64,000 nucleotides of DNA from RGIG8775 sp045128735. Its GTDB lineage: Bacteria; Bacillota; Clostridia; Oscillospirales; CAG-272. The stretch lies in assembly GCA_045128735.1 (NCBI GenBank), contig JBGVRT010000007.1, positions 1 through 64,000 of the forward strand, written 5' to 3'. Each line of letters begins with the position of its first letter. Positions within the stretch are counted from its first letter, which is position 1. The notes under the pieces were generated by a model, which had not been told where the DNA came from, did not search any database, and saw nothing but the letters and a program-made list of their open reading frames with translations. Shown one piece after another: positions 27,052-36,042 of this stretch. The position numbers and the translations under genes were made by a program.

Positions 27052-28533
27052 TTACTGTAATTGCTTCTGATGATCGTCTGTGCTCAGTGTAAAGGTGAAT
27101 TTGCAAAATTCGTCCTTCTTGCTTTCCACCGAAATGCTTTCGCCGTGAGCATCTATTATGGTTTTTGAAATGAACATTCCAAGACCAACGCCTTTTTTGT
27201 CGATTCCTCGGCTTTTGTCAGCCTTGTAGAATCGCTCGAAAACGTAGGGGAGGTCTTCTTCGGAAATTCCCTCGCCTTGGTTGAATACACTTACAATTAC
27301 CTTTTTCGCCTTGGTATCGTCGCTATAATTTATTCTTATTTCGTATTTTGCGCCATGTGATGAAAACTTTACCGCGTTGTCGCAGACGTTGTAAAGCACT
27401 TGATAAATAGCGTCTCTGTCAGCGAAAACAAACATTCTGTCATCGTCACAAATGAAATCAACGTCAAGTTTTTTGCTGTCTATCTTTTGCTCAAAGGAGA
27501 TAAGGATAAGCCTTGCCATTTCGCATATGTCGAAGCTTGACATAGTAAGCTTTCTGTCACCTGCCTGAAGTCTTGAGATGTCGAGCAGGGAAGAAACAAG
27601 TCTTGAAAGACGCCTTACTTCCTCTTTTATCACTCCAAGATAATGGGGCTGTTCTTCGGGGGGAATAGCTCCGATAAGAATATTGTCAATAAATCCCGAA
27701 ATGGTGGTCATAGGTGTGCGCAGGTCGTGAGAAACGTTTGCCATAAAATTGTTGCGCATAGTTTCAAGATTTTCAAGCGAGTCAGCCATATGGTTGAATG
27801 ACTCGGCAAGCTCTGCCACCTCGTCCTTACCTCTCACTGCAATGCGCGTGTCGAATTTGCCTACAGCCATTTTCTTTGCCGCACGGCTCATTTGTCTCAA
27901 GGGCTGAGTTATCATTTCGGTGATAAAATAAACGGCGATAAGTGAGGCAAGCATTAGCCACAGCGAGGCTACGAGAATGGCGTTTGTCATGGTGTCAACA
28001 AGAGTTGCCAATCCGTCACTTGACGATATGGCGATAACCGCGCCTTTAGTAGTTCCGTCTACTATAACGGGTGTTGCAAAGGATATCTGAGATTTGTCCG
28101 CAAGCGTTCCCACATTGCCGATTATTTTGACACCCTCACCCTTCTTTAAGAGTGTAATGTGTTCATCATTAAGTCTTTGCTCGGTTTCAAAGGTGCCGTA
28201 TTGCTCGTCCTTTGCGTAAAGAAGCATTTTTCCGTTTTCGTCGGTAAGTATTATCGAGATGCCCTCACAGTTTTCGGAAACCGACGTAATTATGTTGATG
28301 ACGTCTTGCACGTAGGTGCTTGTGAAATCCGCAAAGCTTTCCTTGTCCGAATATTCATAGCGAAGCTCAATGTAGTCCTCGGCAGAGTTAGCCGCACTTT
28401 TGGCGATTTCTGTTTGTAGCGATGCAGAATAGTTGTTTACAAGAGCAACAACTATTGATATCATCATGCAGAATATAGTCAGTATTATCAGAATGAAGGT
28501 AACGGTAAATTTTGCGAAAATGCTTTTTGACAT
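27052..28533 (-). CDS. Sensor histidine kinase (HAMP, HisKA, HATPase)
   Basis: A 493-residue membrane kinase. Two membrane segments (about 8-32 and 184-204) flank an extracellular sensor of about 150 residues; a HAMP domain follows (to about 255); phospho-acceptor His269 lies in ANVSHDLRTPMTTISG; the catalytic domain has N box YNVCDNAVKFSS, FNQGEGI and GVGLGMFISKTII. It would phosphorylate the response regulator encoded 15 bases upstream. The signal is unknown; an envelope cue is plausible given the HtrA gene next to it. Confidence 0.94.
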   Translation of the reverse strand: MSKSIFAKFTVTFILIILTIFCMMISIVVALVNNYSASLQTEIAKSAANSAEDYIELRYEYSDKESFADFTSTYVQDVINIITSVSENCEGISIILTDENGKMLLYAKDEQYGTFETEQRLNDEHITLLKKGEGVKIIGNVGTLADKSQISFATPVIVDGTTKGAVIAISSSDGLATLVDTMTNAILVASLWLMLASLIAVYFITEMITQPLRQMSRAAKKMAVGKFDTRIAVRGKDEVAELAESFNHMADSLENLETMRNNFMANVSHDLRTPMTTISGFIDNILIGAIPPEEQPHYLGVIKEEVRRLSRLVSSLLDISRLQAGDRKLTMSSFDICEMARLILISFEQKIDSKKLDVDFICDDDRMFVFADRDAIYQVLYNVCDNAVKFSSHGAKYEIRINYSDDTKAKKVIVSVFNQGEGISEEDLPYVFERFYKADKSRGIDKKGVGLGMFISKTIIDAHGESISVESKKDEFCKFTFTLSTDDHQKQLQ

Positions 28534-28548
28534 AAACTATAGCGGCTT

Positions 28549-29241
28549 TCAGCCCTCAATCTTGAACTTGTAGCCAACGCCCCAGACGGTCTGAAGAAAC
28601 CATTTATCCGAGACACCCTCAAGCTTTTCTCGCAAACGCTTAACGTGAACGTCTACCGTGCGCGAGTCGCCGAGATAATCAAAGCCCCAAACCTTGTCAA
28701 GAAGCTGGTCGCGTGTGAAAACGCGGTTGTAGTTTGAAGCAAGGAAGTAGAGAAGCTCCAATTCCTTGGGGGGAATATCAACCGACTTTCCCGCAAGCTT
28801 AAGCTCGTATTTTTGCAAGCTTATCTCAATGTTGTCAAATTTTATAACCTCATCCTCGTCCTGGTTGTCGTGAGATTGGTAACGGCGAAGCACAGCCTTA
28901 ACGCGTGCGGATAGCTCCTTGAGGTCAAAGGGTTTGACCACAAAGTCGTCAGCGCCAAGCTCAAGACCGAGTACCTTATCGAATACCTCGCCCTTTGCCG
29001 TTATCATTATAACGGGCTTGGAGGACATTTCTCTTATTTCGCGGCAAACCTGCCAGCCGTCCTTTTTGGGGAGCATAATGTCGAGCAATACGAGGTCGGG
29101 GTCATACATCTTGAAATAGTTGATGCCCTCAACACCGTCTCCTGCTATCTTTACGTCGTAGCCTTCTTTTTCGAAGTAAATCTTAAGAACGTCGCATATG
29201 GAAGGGTCGTCGTCAACAATAAGAATTTTCGTGTCGATCAT
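28549..29241 (-). CDS. OmpR-family response regulator
   Basis: A 230-residue two-domain regulator. The receiver has the acidic pocket VDDDPS, phospho-acceptor Asp54 (VLLDIMLP) and Lys in ITAKGE; the C-terminal winged helix has ELELLYFLASNYNRVFTRDQLLDKVWGF-type sequence ending VDVHVKRLREKLE. It is first in a unit with the kinase and HtrA-like protease, read leftward from the promoter at 29270-29298. Confidence 0.95.
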   Translation of the reverse strand: MIDTKILIVDDDPSICDVLKIYFEKEGYDVKIAGDGVEGINYFKMYDPDLVLLDIMLPKKDGWQVCREIREMSSKPVIMITAKGEVFDKVLGLELGADDFVVKPFDLKELSARVKAVLRRYQSHDNQDEDEVIKFDNIEISLQKYELKLAGKSVDIPPKELELLYFLASNYNRVFTRDQLLDKVWGFDYLGDSRTVDVHVKRLREKLEGVSDKWFLQTVWGVGYKFKIEG

Positions 29242-29269
29242 CTTTTTATATCCTTTCTTCCAAGTTGAA

Positions 29270-29298
29270 TTTTTACAATAATCATTTTACACCGTCAA
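29270..29298 (-). promoter_or_regulatory. Probable promoter of the two-component/HtrA unit
   Basis: On the minus strand, TTGACG (29293-29298), 17-base spacer, TAAAAA (29270-29275). The rest of the 29242-29562 gap is very AT-rich and holds the divergent ychF promoter; nothing else is evident there. Confidence 0.5.
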
Positions 29299-29475
29299 TG
29301 GAATAGCGCTGTGACGGCATTGTGAATTTTGAGAAAATTTGCAAATTTGGTGAAAGCGCAAATATTCAATATATAGTATAACATTATTTCCTCAATTTGA
29401 AAATACTTTTTTGAAAAAATTTATGAATATTTTTCATTTTTTGATAATTATTTCATTATTCATTAACAAAACCCC

Positions 29476-29504
29476 TTGCAAAAAACAAAATTTTGTTATA
29501 TAAT
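29476..29504 (+). promoter_or_regulatory. Promoter of ychF
   Basis: TTGCAA at 29476-29481, 17-base spacer, TATAAT at 29499-29504. Confidence 0.75.
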
Positions 29505-29562
29505 ATACATTGAATTTGTATGTCATCAAAAAGGAATTAAATAATGAGAGGTATATTGTAAA

Positions 29563-30657
29563 ATGAAATTAGGAATAGTAGGACTTCCGAATGTAGGAAA
29601 AAGCACACTTTTTAACGCGCTTACAAGTGCGGGCGCAGAGTCGGCTAACTATCCGTTCTGCACCATAGAGCCCAACGTTGGTGTTGTGGCAGTGCCCGAC
29701 AAACGACTTGACGTGCTTGCTGAGATGTATAATCCCGAAAAATATACTCCTGCGGTAATTGAGTTCGTTGATATTGCAGGACTTGTAAGAGGGGCGTCAA
29801 AGGGAGAGGGCTTGGGTAACAAATTCCTTTCTCACATTCGAGAGGTAGACGCAATAGTTCACGTTGTCCGTTGCTTTGAGGATGACAATATTATCCACGT
29901 GGATGGAAACGTTGATCCTATGAGAGACCTTGAGACAATCAATCTTGAGCTTATATTCTCCGATATAGAAATCCTTGACCGCCGTATTGACCGCACAAAG
30001 AAGGCTATGAAGGGTGATAAGACTCTTGCGGCAGAGGTTGAGCTTCTCGAGAAAATCAAGGGAGTTCTTGAGGAGGGCAAGTGCGCGAGAACCATTGACT
30101 TTACAAAGGACGAGCTTGAGCTTCTCGGCGACTCTCAGCTCCTCACACTCAAGCCCATTATATACGTGGCCAACGTAAGTGAGGACGAGGCGGGAAGCGA
30201 ACCCGTGGGCAATGCAATGTACGATGCGCTTAAGGCATATGCAGAAAGTGAACGCTCCGAGATAATTTCTATCTGTGCGGGCATTGAAGCGGAAATTGCC
30301 GAGCTTGATGCAGAGGAAAAGGCGGCATTTCTTGAAGATATGGGAATTGCCGAAAGCGGTCTTGACAGACTTATCAAGGCAAGCTATGCACTTCTCGGTC
30401 TTATCTCCTACCTTACAGCAGGTCCCAAGGAGGTTCGCGCTTGGACTATCACCAAGGGCACAAAGGCGCCTCAGGCGGCAGGAAAGATACACAGCGACTT
30501 CGAACGCGGCTTTATACGTGCCGAGGTTGTTGCATTTGACGACCTTACAAGACTCGGTTCGGTAAACGCAGTAAAGGATGCGGGACTTATGCGAAGCGAG
30601 GGCAAGGAATACGTTATAAACGACGGAGACATCGTCCTCTTCAGATTTAACGTTTGA
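29563..30657 (+). CDS. ychF: Redox-regulated ATPase YchF (Obg-like)
   Basis: A 364-residue Obg-family P-loop protein that hydrolyses ATP and associates with ribosomes. G1 is GLPNVGKSTLFNAL, G3 is DIAGLVRGASKGEGLGN and the NKxD position is replaced by YVANVSED, the change that gives YchF its ATP preference. The C-terminal TGS domain follows (WTITKGTKAPQAAGKIHSDFERGFIRAEV). Length matches the family exactly. Single-gene unit ended by a bidirectional terminator. Confidence 0.97.
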   Translation: MKLGIVGLPNVGKSTLFNALTSAGAESANYPFCTIEPNVGVVAVPDKRLDVLAEMYNPEKYTPAVIEFVDIAGLVRGASKGEGLGNKFLSHIREVDAIVHVVRCFEDDNIIHVDGNVDPMRDLETINLELIFSDIEILDRRIDRTKKAMKGDKTLAAEVELLEKIKGVLEEGKCARTIDFTKDELELLGDSQLLTLKPIIYVANVSEDEAGSEPVGNAMYDALKAYAESERSEIISICAGIEAEIAELDAEEKAAFLEDMGIAESGLDRLIKASYALLGLISYLTAGPKEVRAWTITKGTKAPQAAGKIHSDFERGFIRAEVVAFDDLTRLGSVNAVKDAGLMRSEGKEYVINDGDIVLFRFNV

Positions 30658-30661
30658 TAAA

Positions 30662-30692
30662 ATAAAGGGGCGTCTCAAACGCCCCTTATTTT
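30662..30692. terminator. Bidirectional terminator between ychF and the DUF975 gene
   Basis: GGGGCGT/ACGCCCC stem (30667-30673, 30679-30685) flanked by A-rich and T-rich tracts on both sides, serving both converging genes. Confidence 0.9.
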
Positions 30693-30706
30693 AGGTGTTA
30701 TATGTT

Positions 30707-31345
30707 TTAGCCCTCTGTTGTGCCGTCTTCAATTGTGAACTCAGCACTTGCGGGTTGCTCGTTCACCTTGATGTGTGCCTCGTAGAAATTAGCGTCAGCC
30801 GTCTGCATATAGGGTACAAGCCAAAGATATCCGATTCCGAAAGTGAAAATGCAGAGGAGAGCCCAGCCGATAAAGCTGAAGTGGAGGCAGAAAAGCTCCC
30901 ATTTGTGACCGTCCATACGCGCCTTGCTTTCGTCTATACACTGCTTCCAATCGTACGCGGGATTGTCGCGCTTGATGTAGTAAGCCATTGAGTACGCGTA
31001 AGCCTTAACGATACCGGGAATGATGAAAAGCAGCGACCAAAGGAATTTGAAGATGGTTATCATAAGATAGAGCAGGAAGTTCTGCGCAAAATCCTTAAAG
31101 CCGTCGAAAATGTTTTCGATAGAGGGAGTCTCGGCTCTTGCAAGCTTCATAAAGTAACCGAACAGACCTACACTTAAAGGACCTGTTATGAGCAATAATG
31201 CGATGATTCCTATACCGGTAGCGGCGCAAATACCAACGATAAGAGAGCAGATAAGATAAGCGAGAAGCGCCATCATCCAATTGTTGTTGAAAATATTGCC
31301 GCCAAGGTCTTGGCGCGACTTGGCTCTGATTTCGTAGTTAGACAT
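30707..31345 (-). CDS. DUF975 family membrane protein
   Basis: A 212-residue protein with about six hydrophobic segments. The N-terminal SNYEIRAKSRQDLGGN, the motif NIFDGFKDFAQNFLLYLMITIFKFLWSLLF split over the second half, and FIIPGIVKAYAYSMAYYI followed by DNPAYDWKQCIDESKARMDGHKWELF are the hallmarks of DUF975. The function of the family is unknown. TTTGGAGGT precedes the start codon, and a strong minus-strand promoter lies at 31389-31417. Confidence 0.92.
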   Translation of the reverse strand: MSNYEIRAKSRQDLGGNIFNNNWMMALLAYLICSLIVGICAATGIGIIALLLITGPLSVGLFGYFMKLARAETPSIENIFDGFKDFAQNFLLYLMITIFKFLWSLLFIIPGIVKAYAYSMAYYIKRDNPAYDWKQCIDESKARMDGHKWELFCLHFSFIGWALLCIFTFGIGYLWLVPYMQTADANFYEAHIKVNEQPASAEFTIEDGTTEG

Positions 31346-31388
31346 ATAAATACCTCCAAAATATATTTGCTAAATAATAGCTCAATTT

Positions 31389-31417
31389 ATTTTATCACAA
31401 AACAACAATATTGTCAA
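31389..31417 (-). promoter_or_regulatory. Promoter of the DUF975 gene
   Basis: On the minus strand a consensus TTGACA (31412-31417), 17-base spacer, TAAAAT (31389-31394). Confidence 0.8.
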
Positions 31418-31443
31418 TATTTATCGTAAAAGAGAGAAAAATT

Positions 31444-32118
31444 ATGAGAATGAGAAAAAAGAAAAACGGAGCGGCAAGAATTGCGGCTTGCAGTGATTTG
31501 CTTATAAGCGACGTTGAAGTACTTAAGGAAGACCCACAGTATTCATTCCTCGAAAGAAGACCGCTTTATATCGAGATAGGTTGCGGAAAGGGCAATTTTG
31601 CCTGCGGTATCGCGGCGGTACACCACGAGGCGAATTTTATCGCCATGGAAAAGGTACCCGACGTGGCTTGCCTTGCCCTTGAAAAAGCAAAGGCGAGAGC
31701 TGATGAGCGCCCTACTCCCGACAACCTCAGATTTATTATCGGTGACGCCAAAAACCTCTCGGAGTGGTTTCCCGATAGCTGTGCAGACAGACTTTATCTT
31801 AATTTCAGCGACCCGTGGCCAAAAGCGGGACACGCCAAGCGCAGACTTACTTACCGCGCTTTTCTTGAACTTTACCGCAAGATACTTAAGGACGGCGGTG
31901 AGCTTATACTTAAAACCGATAACGTGGGCTTGTTTGACTTCAGTCTTGAGGAGTTCGAGGCGTGCAGACTTGAGCTTGTATGGATGACACGCGACCTTCA
32001 TAATTCTGAATACAATGTGGGTAACGTGATGACCGAGTACGAAGCGAATTTCTCGTCGCAGGGTTATCCGATATGCTCTGCTAAAGTAATATTCCGTAAG
32101 GAGATTAAAAATGATTAA
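31444..32118 (+). CDS. trmB: tRNA (guanine-N7-)-methyltransferase
   Basis: A 224-residue SAM-dependent enzyme that makes m7G46 in tRNA. SAM motif IEIGCGKGNFACG, then FIAMEKVPDVA, and the family signature LYLNFSDPWPKAGHAKRRLT followed by GGELILKTDN and NVMTEYE. ATG 31444 is chosen since AGAGAG lies upstream and the family begins MRxRKK. It overlaps the nitroreductase start by 8 bases, so the next gene is translationally coupled. Confidence 0.96.
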   Translation: MRMRKKKNGAARIAACSDLLISDVEVLKEDPQYSFLERRPLYIEIGCGKGNFACGIAAVHHEANFIAMEKVPDVACLALEKAKARADERPTPDNLRFIIGDAKNLSEWFPDSCADRLYLNFSDPWPKAGHAKRRLTYRAFLELYRKILKDGGELILKTDNVGLFDFSLEEFEACRLELVWMTRDLHNSEYNVGNVMTEYEANFSSQGYPICSAKVIFRKEIKND

Positions 32119-32680
32119 AGAGCTGATGAAAAAAGAGAGAAGCTACCGAAGCTTTGACGAAAGCGTAAAGATAGATCGCGAAACTCTTGTGGGATTTGTC
32201 GAAAATTCGCGGCTTATACCGTCAAGCGTCAATCTTCAACCTCTCAAGTACAGAATATGTACAGATAAATCAGAATGCGATACTGTGCTGTCGCTTACAA
32301 AATGGGCGGCACTTCTTAAGGAGTACGAAATTCCCCCCAAGGGGCACGCGCCCACAGCTTATATAGTTATCTGTATAGATAAAAATGTCAGCGATAAAAG
32401 CATATTTGAAAAGGATGTGGGAATTGCCGCGCAGACAATAATGCTTTCTGCGGTTGAGGCTGGCTTTGGCGGTTGTATGATAGGCAATTTTGCTCCTTCA
32501 AAGGTTGCCGAAGCCCTTAATTTGCCCGACGGCGTTGTTCCTTCGCTTGTTCTCGGATTGGGCAAGCCCGACGAGAAAATTACCGTTGAGTCTATAGACG
32601 AGAAGGGAAGCAACTATTACCGCGATGAAAAGGGCGTGCATCACGTTCCTAAGCGTTCGCTTGACGAGATAATTCTTTGA
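32111..32680 (+). CDS. Nitroreductase family protein
   Basis: A 189-residue FMN-dependent oxidoreductase-like protein. The N-terminal RSYRSFD with downstream NLQPLKYRI matches the FMN phosphate site, GIAAQTIMLSAVEAGFGGCMIGNF is the central helix and loop, and LVLGLGKPDE is near the end. Substrate unknown. It overlaps trmB by 8 bases and truB starts 7 bases after its stop, giving a trmB-nitroreductase-truB-RluA-type gene unit. Confidence 0.88.
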   Translation: MIKELMKKERSYRSFDESVKIDRETLVGFVENSRLIPSSVNLQPLKYRICTDKSECDTVLSLTKWAALLKEYEIPPKGHAPTAYIVICIDKNVSDKSIFEKDVGIAAQTIMLSAVEAGFGGCMIGNFAPSKVAEALNLPDGVVPSLVLGLGKPDEKITVESIDEKGSNYYRDEKGVHHVPKRSLDEIIL

Positions 32681-32687
32681 GGTAAGT

Positions 32688-33608
32688 ATGTCTGAAATAA
32701 TGAAAAACGAGCCGTGCGGCGTTCTCCTTGTAAATAAACATAAGGGTGTTACGTCGCACGATATAGTGTACAAGATACGAAAGCTTTACGGCACGAAAAA
32801 GGTGGGACATACGGGTACGCTTGACCCGCTTGCCACAGGTATCCTTGTGGTGCTTATAGGGCGCGCCGCAAAGGCGGCGGAGTATCTTGTGTGCGACAGT
32901 AAAAAATACCGCGCAACAATGCGCTTGGGGCTTACAAGTGACAGCGAGGATATAATGGGAAATATACTTACCGAAAGTACGGATATACCCGATTGTGAGC
33001 GTGTTAGAAGTATATGCGCGGAGTTTGTGGGAGATATCAAGCAAATACCGCCTATGTACAGCGCACTTAAGGTGGACGGCAGAAAGCTTGTTGACCTTGC
33101 GCGAGAAGGAAAAACTGTAGAACGCCAAGCACGGGATATTACCGTTTATTCGCTTGACGTAACGGCGACCGACAGCAAAACAGATTATATTCTCGACGTG
33201 TATTGCTCGTCGGGAACTTATATCCGCACGCTTTGCGCCGACATTGGTGCGAGAATTGGTTGCGGTGCGGTAATGGCAGAGCTTGAACGCCGTGAAGCGG
33301 GCGGTTTCGATATTGAAAACAGCCATAGCATAGAAAAGCTTGAGAAAATGAGCGAAGTCGAGCGAGAGGCATTGCTTATTCCAATTGAAAGCCTTTTCGC
33401 CTCGCTCGAAGCTGTGCGCTTAGAGGAGTTTTACGAAAGACTCTCGCGTAATGGCTGTGAGATATATCAAAGGAAGATAAAAACAAACCTTCCCGTTGGA
33501 GCTCGCGTAAGAATGCTTACTAAAAAGGGCGAATTTTACGCTCTCGGCGAGGTACGCGAGTATGAGAACGGAACGGCAATAAAGGCAATAAAGCTCTTTG
33601 ACATATAG
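32688..33608 (+). CDS. truB: tRNA pseudouridine(55) synthase
   Basis: A 306-residue pseudouridine synthase that modifies U55 of tRNA. The signature GVLLVNKHKGVTSHD is followed by VGHTGTLDPLATGILVV, which contains the catalytic Asp; YRATMRLG, PPMYSALKVDG and SGTYIRTLCADIG are also present. Length is normal. In many Firmicutes truB is followed by ribF; here it is followed by another pseudouridine synthase, 8 bases away. Confidence 0.96.
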   Translation: MSEIMKNEPCGVLLVNKHKGVTSHDIVYKIRKLYGTKKVGHTGTLDPLATGILVVLIGRAAKAAEYLVCDSKKYRATMRLGLTSDSEDIMGNILTESTDIPDCERVRSICAEFVGDIKQIPPMYSALKVDGRKLVDLAREGKTVERQARDITVYSLDVTATDSKTDYILDVYCSSGTYIRTLCADIGARIGCGAVMAELERREAGGFDIENSHSIEKLEKMSEVEREALLIPIESLFASLEAVRLEEFYERLSRNGCEIYQRKIKTNLPVGARVRMLTKKGEFYALGEVREYENGTAIKAIKLFDI

Positions 33609-33616
33609 GTGGCAAA

Positions 33617-34288
33617 ATGGAAATTCTCTATGAAGATAAAAATATTCTTTTCTGCGTAAAGCCTGCGGGGGTGATCTCCCAAAGCGATGAAAAAGGGAGA
33701 GATAATATGCCTGCACTGCTCGCGGAGCAATGCGGTTGTGAGATATTTCCCGTTCACCGACTTGACAAAGAGGTGGGCGGTGTTATGGTTTTTGCCAAGA
33801 GCTCTTTTGCGGCGGCGAAAATGTCCGTGCTAACCGCATCACACGATAAATTCATAAAGGAATACCTTGCCGTGGTAGAGGGAAGCCCCGAAGAATCGGG
33901 TGTTCTTGAGGATCTTCTTTACCACGATAAGAATAAAAATAAAACCTACGTTGTGAAAAAGGAACGTCGGGGAGTGAAAAAAGCCAAGCTTTCGTATGAA
34001 ACGCTCGGACGCGTCTCCGAAAACGGCAAAGAGCTTACGCTTGTCAAGGTCAAACTCTATACGGGAAGAACACATCAGATAAGAGTGCAGTTTGCCTCTC
34101 GCGGTTTTCCCATAGTCGGAGATCGCCGTTACGGCGCGTCGGTAGCAAATAATAACAAAATACATTTATTTTCATACAAAATAGAATTTAGTTCACCTTT
34201 TGATGAAAAGTATCACGCCATACGAGTTCTTCTTTTTAATTCTGAAATATGGACATTATTTGATAAAGAAAAAGCCTATCTGTTTTGA
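33617..34288 (+). CDS. RluA/RluD family pseudouridine synthase
   Basis: A 223-residue enzyme of the RluA family. The catalytic Asp is in VHRLDKEVGGVMVFAKS; the later KVKLYTGRTHQIRVQFAS and GFPIVGDRRYG blocks are typical. There is no S4 domain, so it is the short form. The target RNA position cannot be inferred. It ends the trmB unit and its stop codon lies in the loop of the terminator that follows. Confidence 0.92.
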   Translation: MEILYEDKNILFCVKPAGVISQSDEKGRDNMPALLAEQCGCEIFPVHRLDKEVGGVMVFAKSSFAAAKMSVLTASHDKFIKEYLAVVEGSPEESGVLEDLLYHDKNKNKTYVVKKERRGVKKAKLSYETLGRVSENGKELTLVKVKLYTGRTHQIRVQFASRGFPIVGDRRYGASVANNNKIHLFSYKIEFSSPFDEKYHAIRVLLFNSEIWTLFDKEKAYLF

Positions 34289-34305
34289 ATAAGATAGGCT
34301 TTTTT
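34269..34305. terminator. Terminator overlapping the RluA-type gene end
   Basis: AAAAAGCCTATCT and AGATAGGCTTTTT form the stem with the plus-strand stop codon (34286-34288) in the loop. A and T tracts flank both sides, so it can serve the converging zinc-ribbon gene as well. Confidence 0.85.
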
Positions 34306-34306
34306 G

Positions 34307-34657
34307 TTAATTCTCTTTGTCATCAATTAGCATTAAGATGCCAGCAACTAAGTTAACAAAAATTAGTGTGCATATTTTAAAAGCTGTGCCAATCGGTTCT
34401 TTGTTTTTTATCTTCTTATAGTAAGATATTGTCATAGGGATGCACCAAGCAAGCGGAACAAGTAAAAAGAGCCAAGCGTTTGCCACGGTTCCAATTATCA
34501 TAAATATTTTGATTGCTTCAACAAAGGCACCAGATTTTTTTTGATCATTTTGGAGGTTATATGTAGTATGAGATGAAGTTTCTGCCATACAACCACACTT
34601 TGGGCAAATTACAGCTTCGTCATATAACTGATTTCCACATTTTGAACAATATTTCAT
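34307..34657 (-). CDS. Zinc-ribbon membrane protein
   Basis: A 116-residue protein. The N-terminus MKYCSKCGNQLYDEAVICPKCGC holds a four-Cys zinc ribbon; a Ser/Thr/Gln-rich linker and two membrane segments (about 52-75 and 90-110) follow. Such proteins are frequent in Firmicutes and have no clear function. Its sequence is more AT-rich than the genes around it. AAAGGAGAA precedes the start on the minus strand. Confidence 0.85.
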   Translation of the reverse strand: MKYCSKCGNQLYDEAVICPKCGCMAETSSHTTYNLQNDQKKSGAFVEAIKIFMIIGTVANAWLFLLVPLAWCIPMTISYYKKIKNKEPIGTAFKICTLIFVNLVAGILMLIDDKEN

Positions 34658-34812
34658 TTTTTTCTCCTTTGAATTTTTTAGTTTTAGATACTAATACGAC
34701 ATTTAGCAGTTGTGGATTGAATCTTCTTGGTAATTATAACATAAAAAAAACTAAATGTCAACTTTATTTTTTTTCTTTTTTGTATTTTTCGATAAATTTT
34801 GCATTCCGCGAC

Positions 34813-34821
34813 TGCTATAAT
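34813..34821 (+). promoter_or_regulatory. Extended -10 before glgD
   Basis: TGCTATAAT, with only a weak -35 (TAAATT at 34793-34798). Confidence 0.5.
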
Positions 34822-34845
34822 GTTAAGAGAATGATATTTTAAGGA

Positions 34846-35940
34846 GTGATAGATATTAACGTTAACAATGTAGCGGGTATTATTTTTTCAAACCTGCACG
34901 ACAGAAGCGTTCCCGAACTTACGGGGAACAGAACTATGGGGGCTATCCCTTTTTGCGGCGGTTACAGAATGATCGATTTTCCCCTTTCGGTAATGGCGAA
35001 GGCGGGAATACGTAACGTAAGCGTTATTGCTCACCATAATTTCGAGTCGCTTGTGGAGCATATCGGAAGCGGCGCGGAGTGGGGCTTTCCTGTGGACAGA
35101 GGAGGCGTAAAAATTATTTCGCCTTATATGACGGCATACGCCAAAAGCAGTGAGGAGCTTTACACCTCACGTCTTGAAACGCTGAAAAGCATTTGCAATA
35201 ACCTTGAGCGAATGAAAGAAAAATACATAGTTATGTGCGACTGTGACTGTGTTTTTAATATTGACATAACTGAGATGATAGAGTTCCACGTTGAGAACCG
35301 AGCCGACATAACGGTATGTACCGAATCGGGGCTTTGCGCTGATGAAAACGGCAGGATAACCGAGCTTGACAGAAGTCCGTCTGCGGCGTTTGATCTTAAC
35401 GTAAACCTTTGGGTGGTTAACAGAGACTATCTTGTCGGAATGGTTAAAAACGCCGCCGCGCGAGGTTACTCCGATATGACCTGCGACGTAATGGGGCGAA
35501 ATCTTATGAAGGACAGATTTTTTGAGTATGTGTACCGTGGTGATATTCTGCGCATAAAAAGTCTTTCGGATTATTACCGAACCAATATGAGATTGCTTGC
35601 TGATACCCCGCTTCGGGAAAATATGCTTGATGGAATAAACAGCCGCAGAACCCCTTATTCACTCACGGGAATAGGTAGTGAGGCACAAATAACGGCATCA
35701 GTTATTTCGGAGGGGTGCCACATAGACGGAAGGCTTGAAAATTGCATAGTTTTTCGCGGTGTAAGGGTAGAGAAGGGGGCTGTGGTGAAAAATTCAATAC
35801 TCTTCCCAAGCGTTACGGTTTCCGAGGGCGCCAAGCTTGATTTTGTTATCGCAGATAAAAACACCAACGTGAGAGAGGGGAATATTCTTGCGGGATGCAG
35901 AATGTTGCCGTACTTTTTTGGGGGAAAAAAGATAATTTAA
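34846..35940 (+). CDS. glgD: Glucose-1-phosphate adenylyltransferase subunit GlgD
   Basis: Up to 364 residues. GIIFSNLHDRSVPELTGNRT and the FCGGYRMIDFPLS block match GlgD, the regulatory-type partner of ADP-glucose pyrophosphorylase; the C-terminus is a left-handed beta-helix repeat (ENCIVFRGVRVEKGAVVKNS). It acts in glycogen synthesis, but glgC, glgA and glgB are not in the window. The start is odd: the only good ribosome binding site, AAGGAG at 34841-34846, overlaps the GTG at 34846, whereas ATT at 34855 has ideal 8-base spacing. No ATG occurs before the conserved region. The coordinates use the GTG; a non-canonical ATT start would shorten the protein by three residues. Confidence 0.9.
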   Translation: MIDINVNNVAGIIFSNLHDRSVPELTGNRTMGAIPFCGGYRMIDFPLSVMAKAGIRNVSVIAHHNFESLVEHIGSGAEWGFPVDRGGVKIISPYMTAYAKSSEELYTSRLETLKSICNNLERMKEKYIVMCDCDCVFNIDITEMIEFHVENRADITVCTESGLCADENGRITELDRSPSAAFDLNVNLWVVNRDYLVGMVKNAAARGYSDMTCDVMGRNLMKDRFFEYVYRGDILRIKSLSDYYRTNMRLLADTPLRENMLDGINSRRTPYSLTGIGSEAQITASVISEGCHIDGRLENCIVFRGVRVEKGAVVKNSILFPSVTVSEGAKLDFVIADKNTNVREGNILAGCRMLPYFFGGKKII

Positions 35941-35982
35941 CACATTGGGAAGAAAACTTGTCCAAAAGTTTACAATAAGGGC

Positions 35983-36011
35983 TTGATTATTTCGCGTCAT
36001 TGAGGTAAAAT
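35983..36011 (+). promoter_or_regulatory. Promoter of the flippase gene
   Basis: TTGATT at 35983-35988, 17-base spacer, TAAAAT at 36006-36011. Confidence 0.72.
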
Positions 36012-36042
36012 ATACTTGACTGAAATTGAAAGAGAGACCGAA

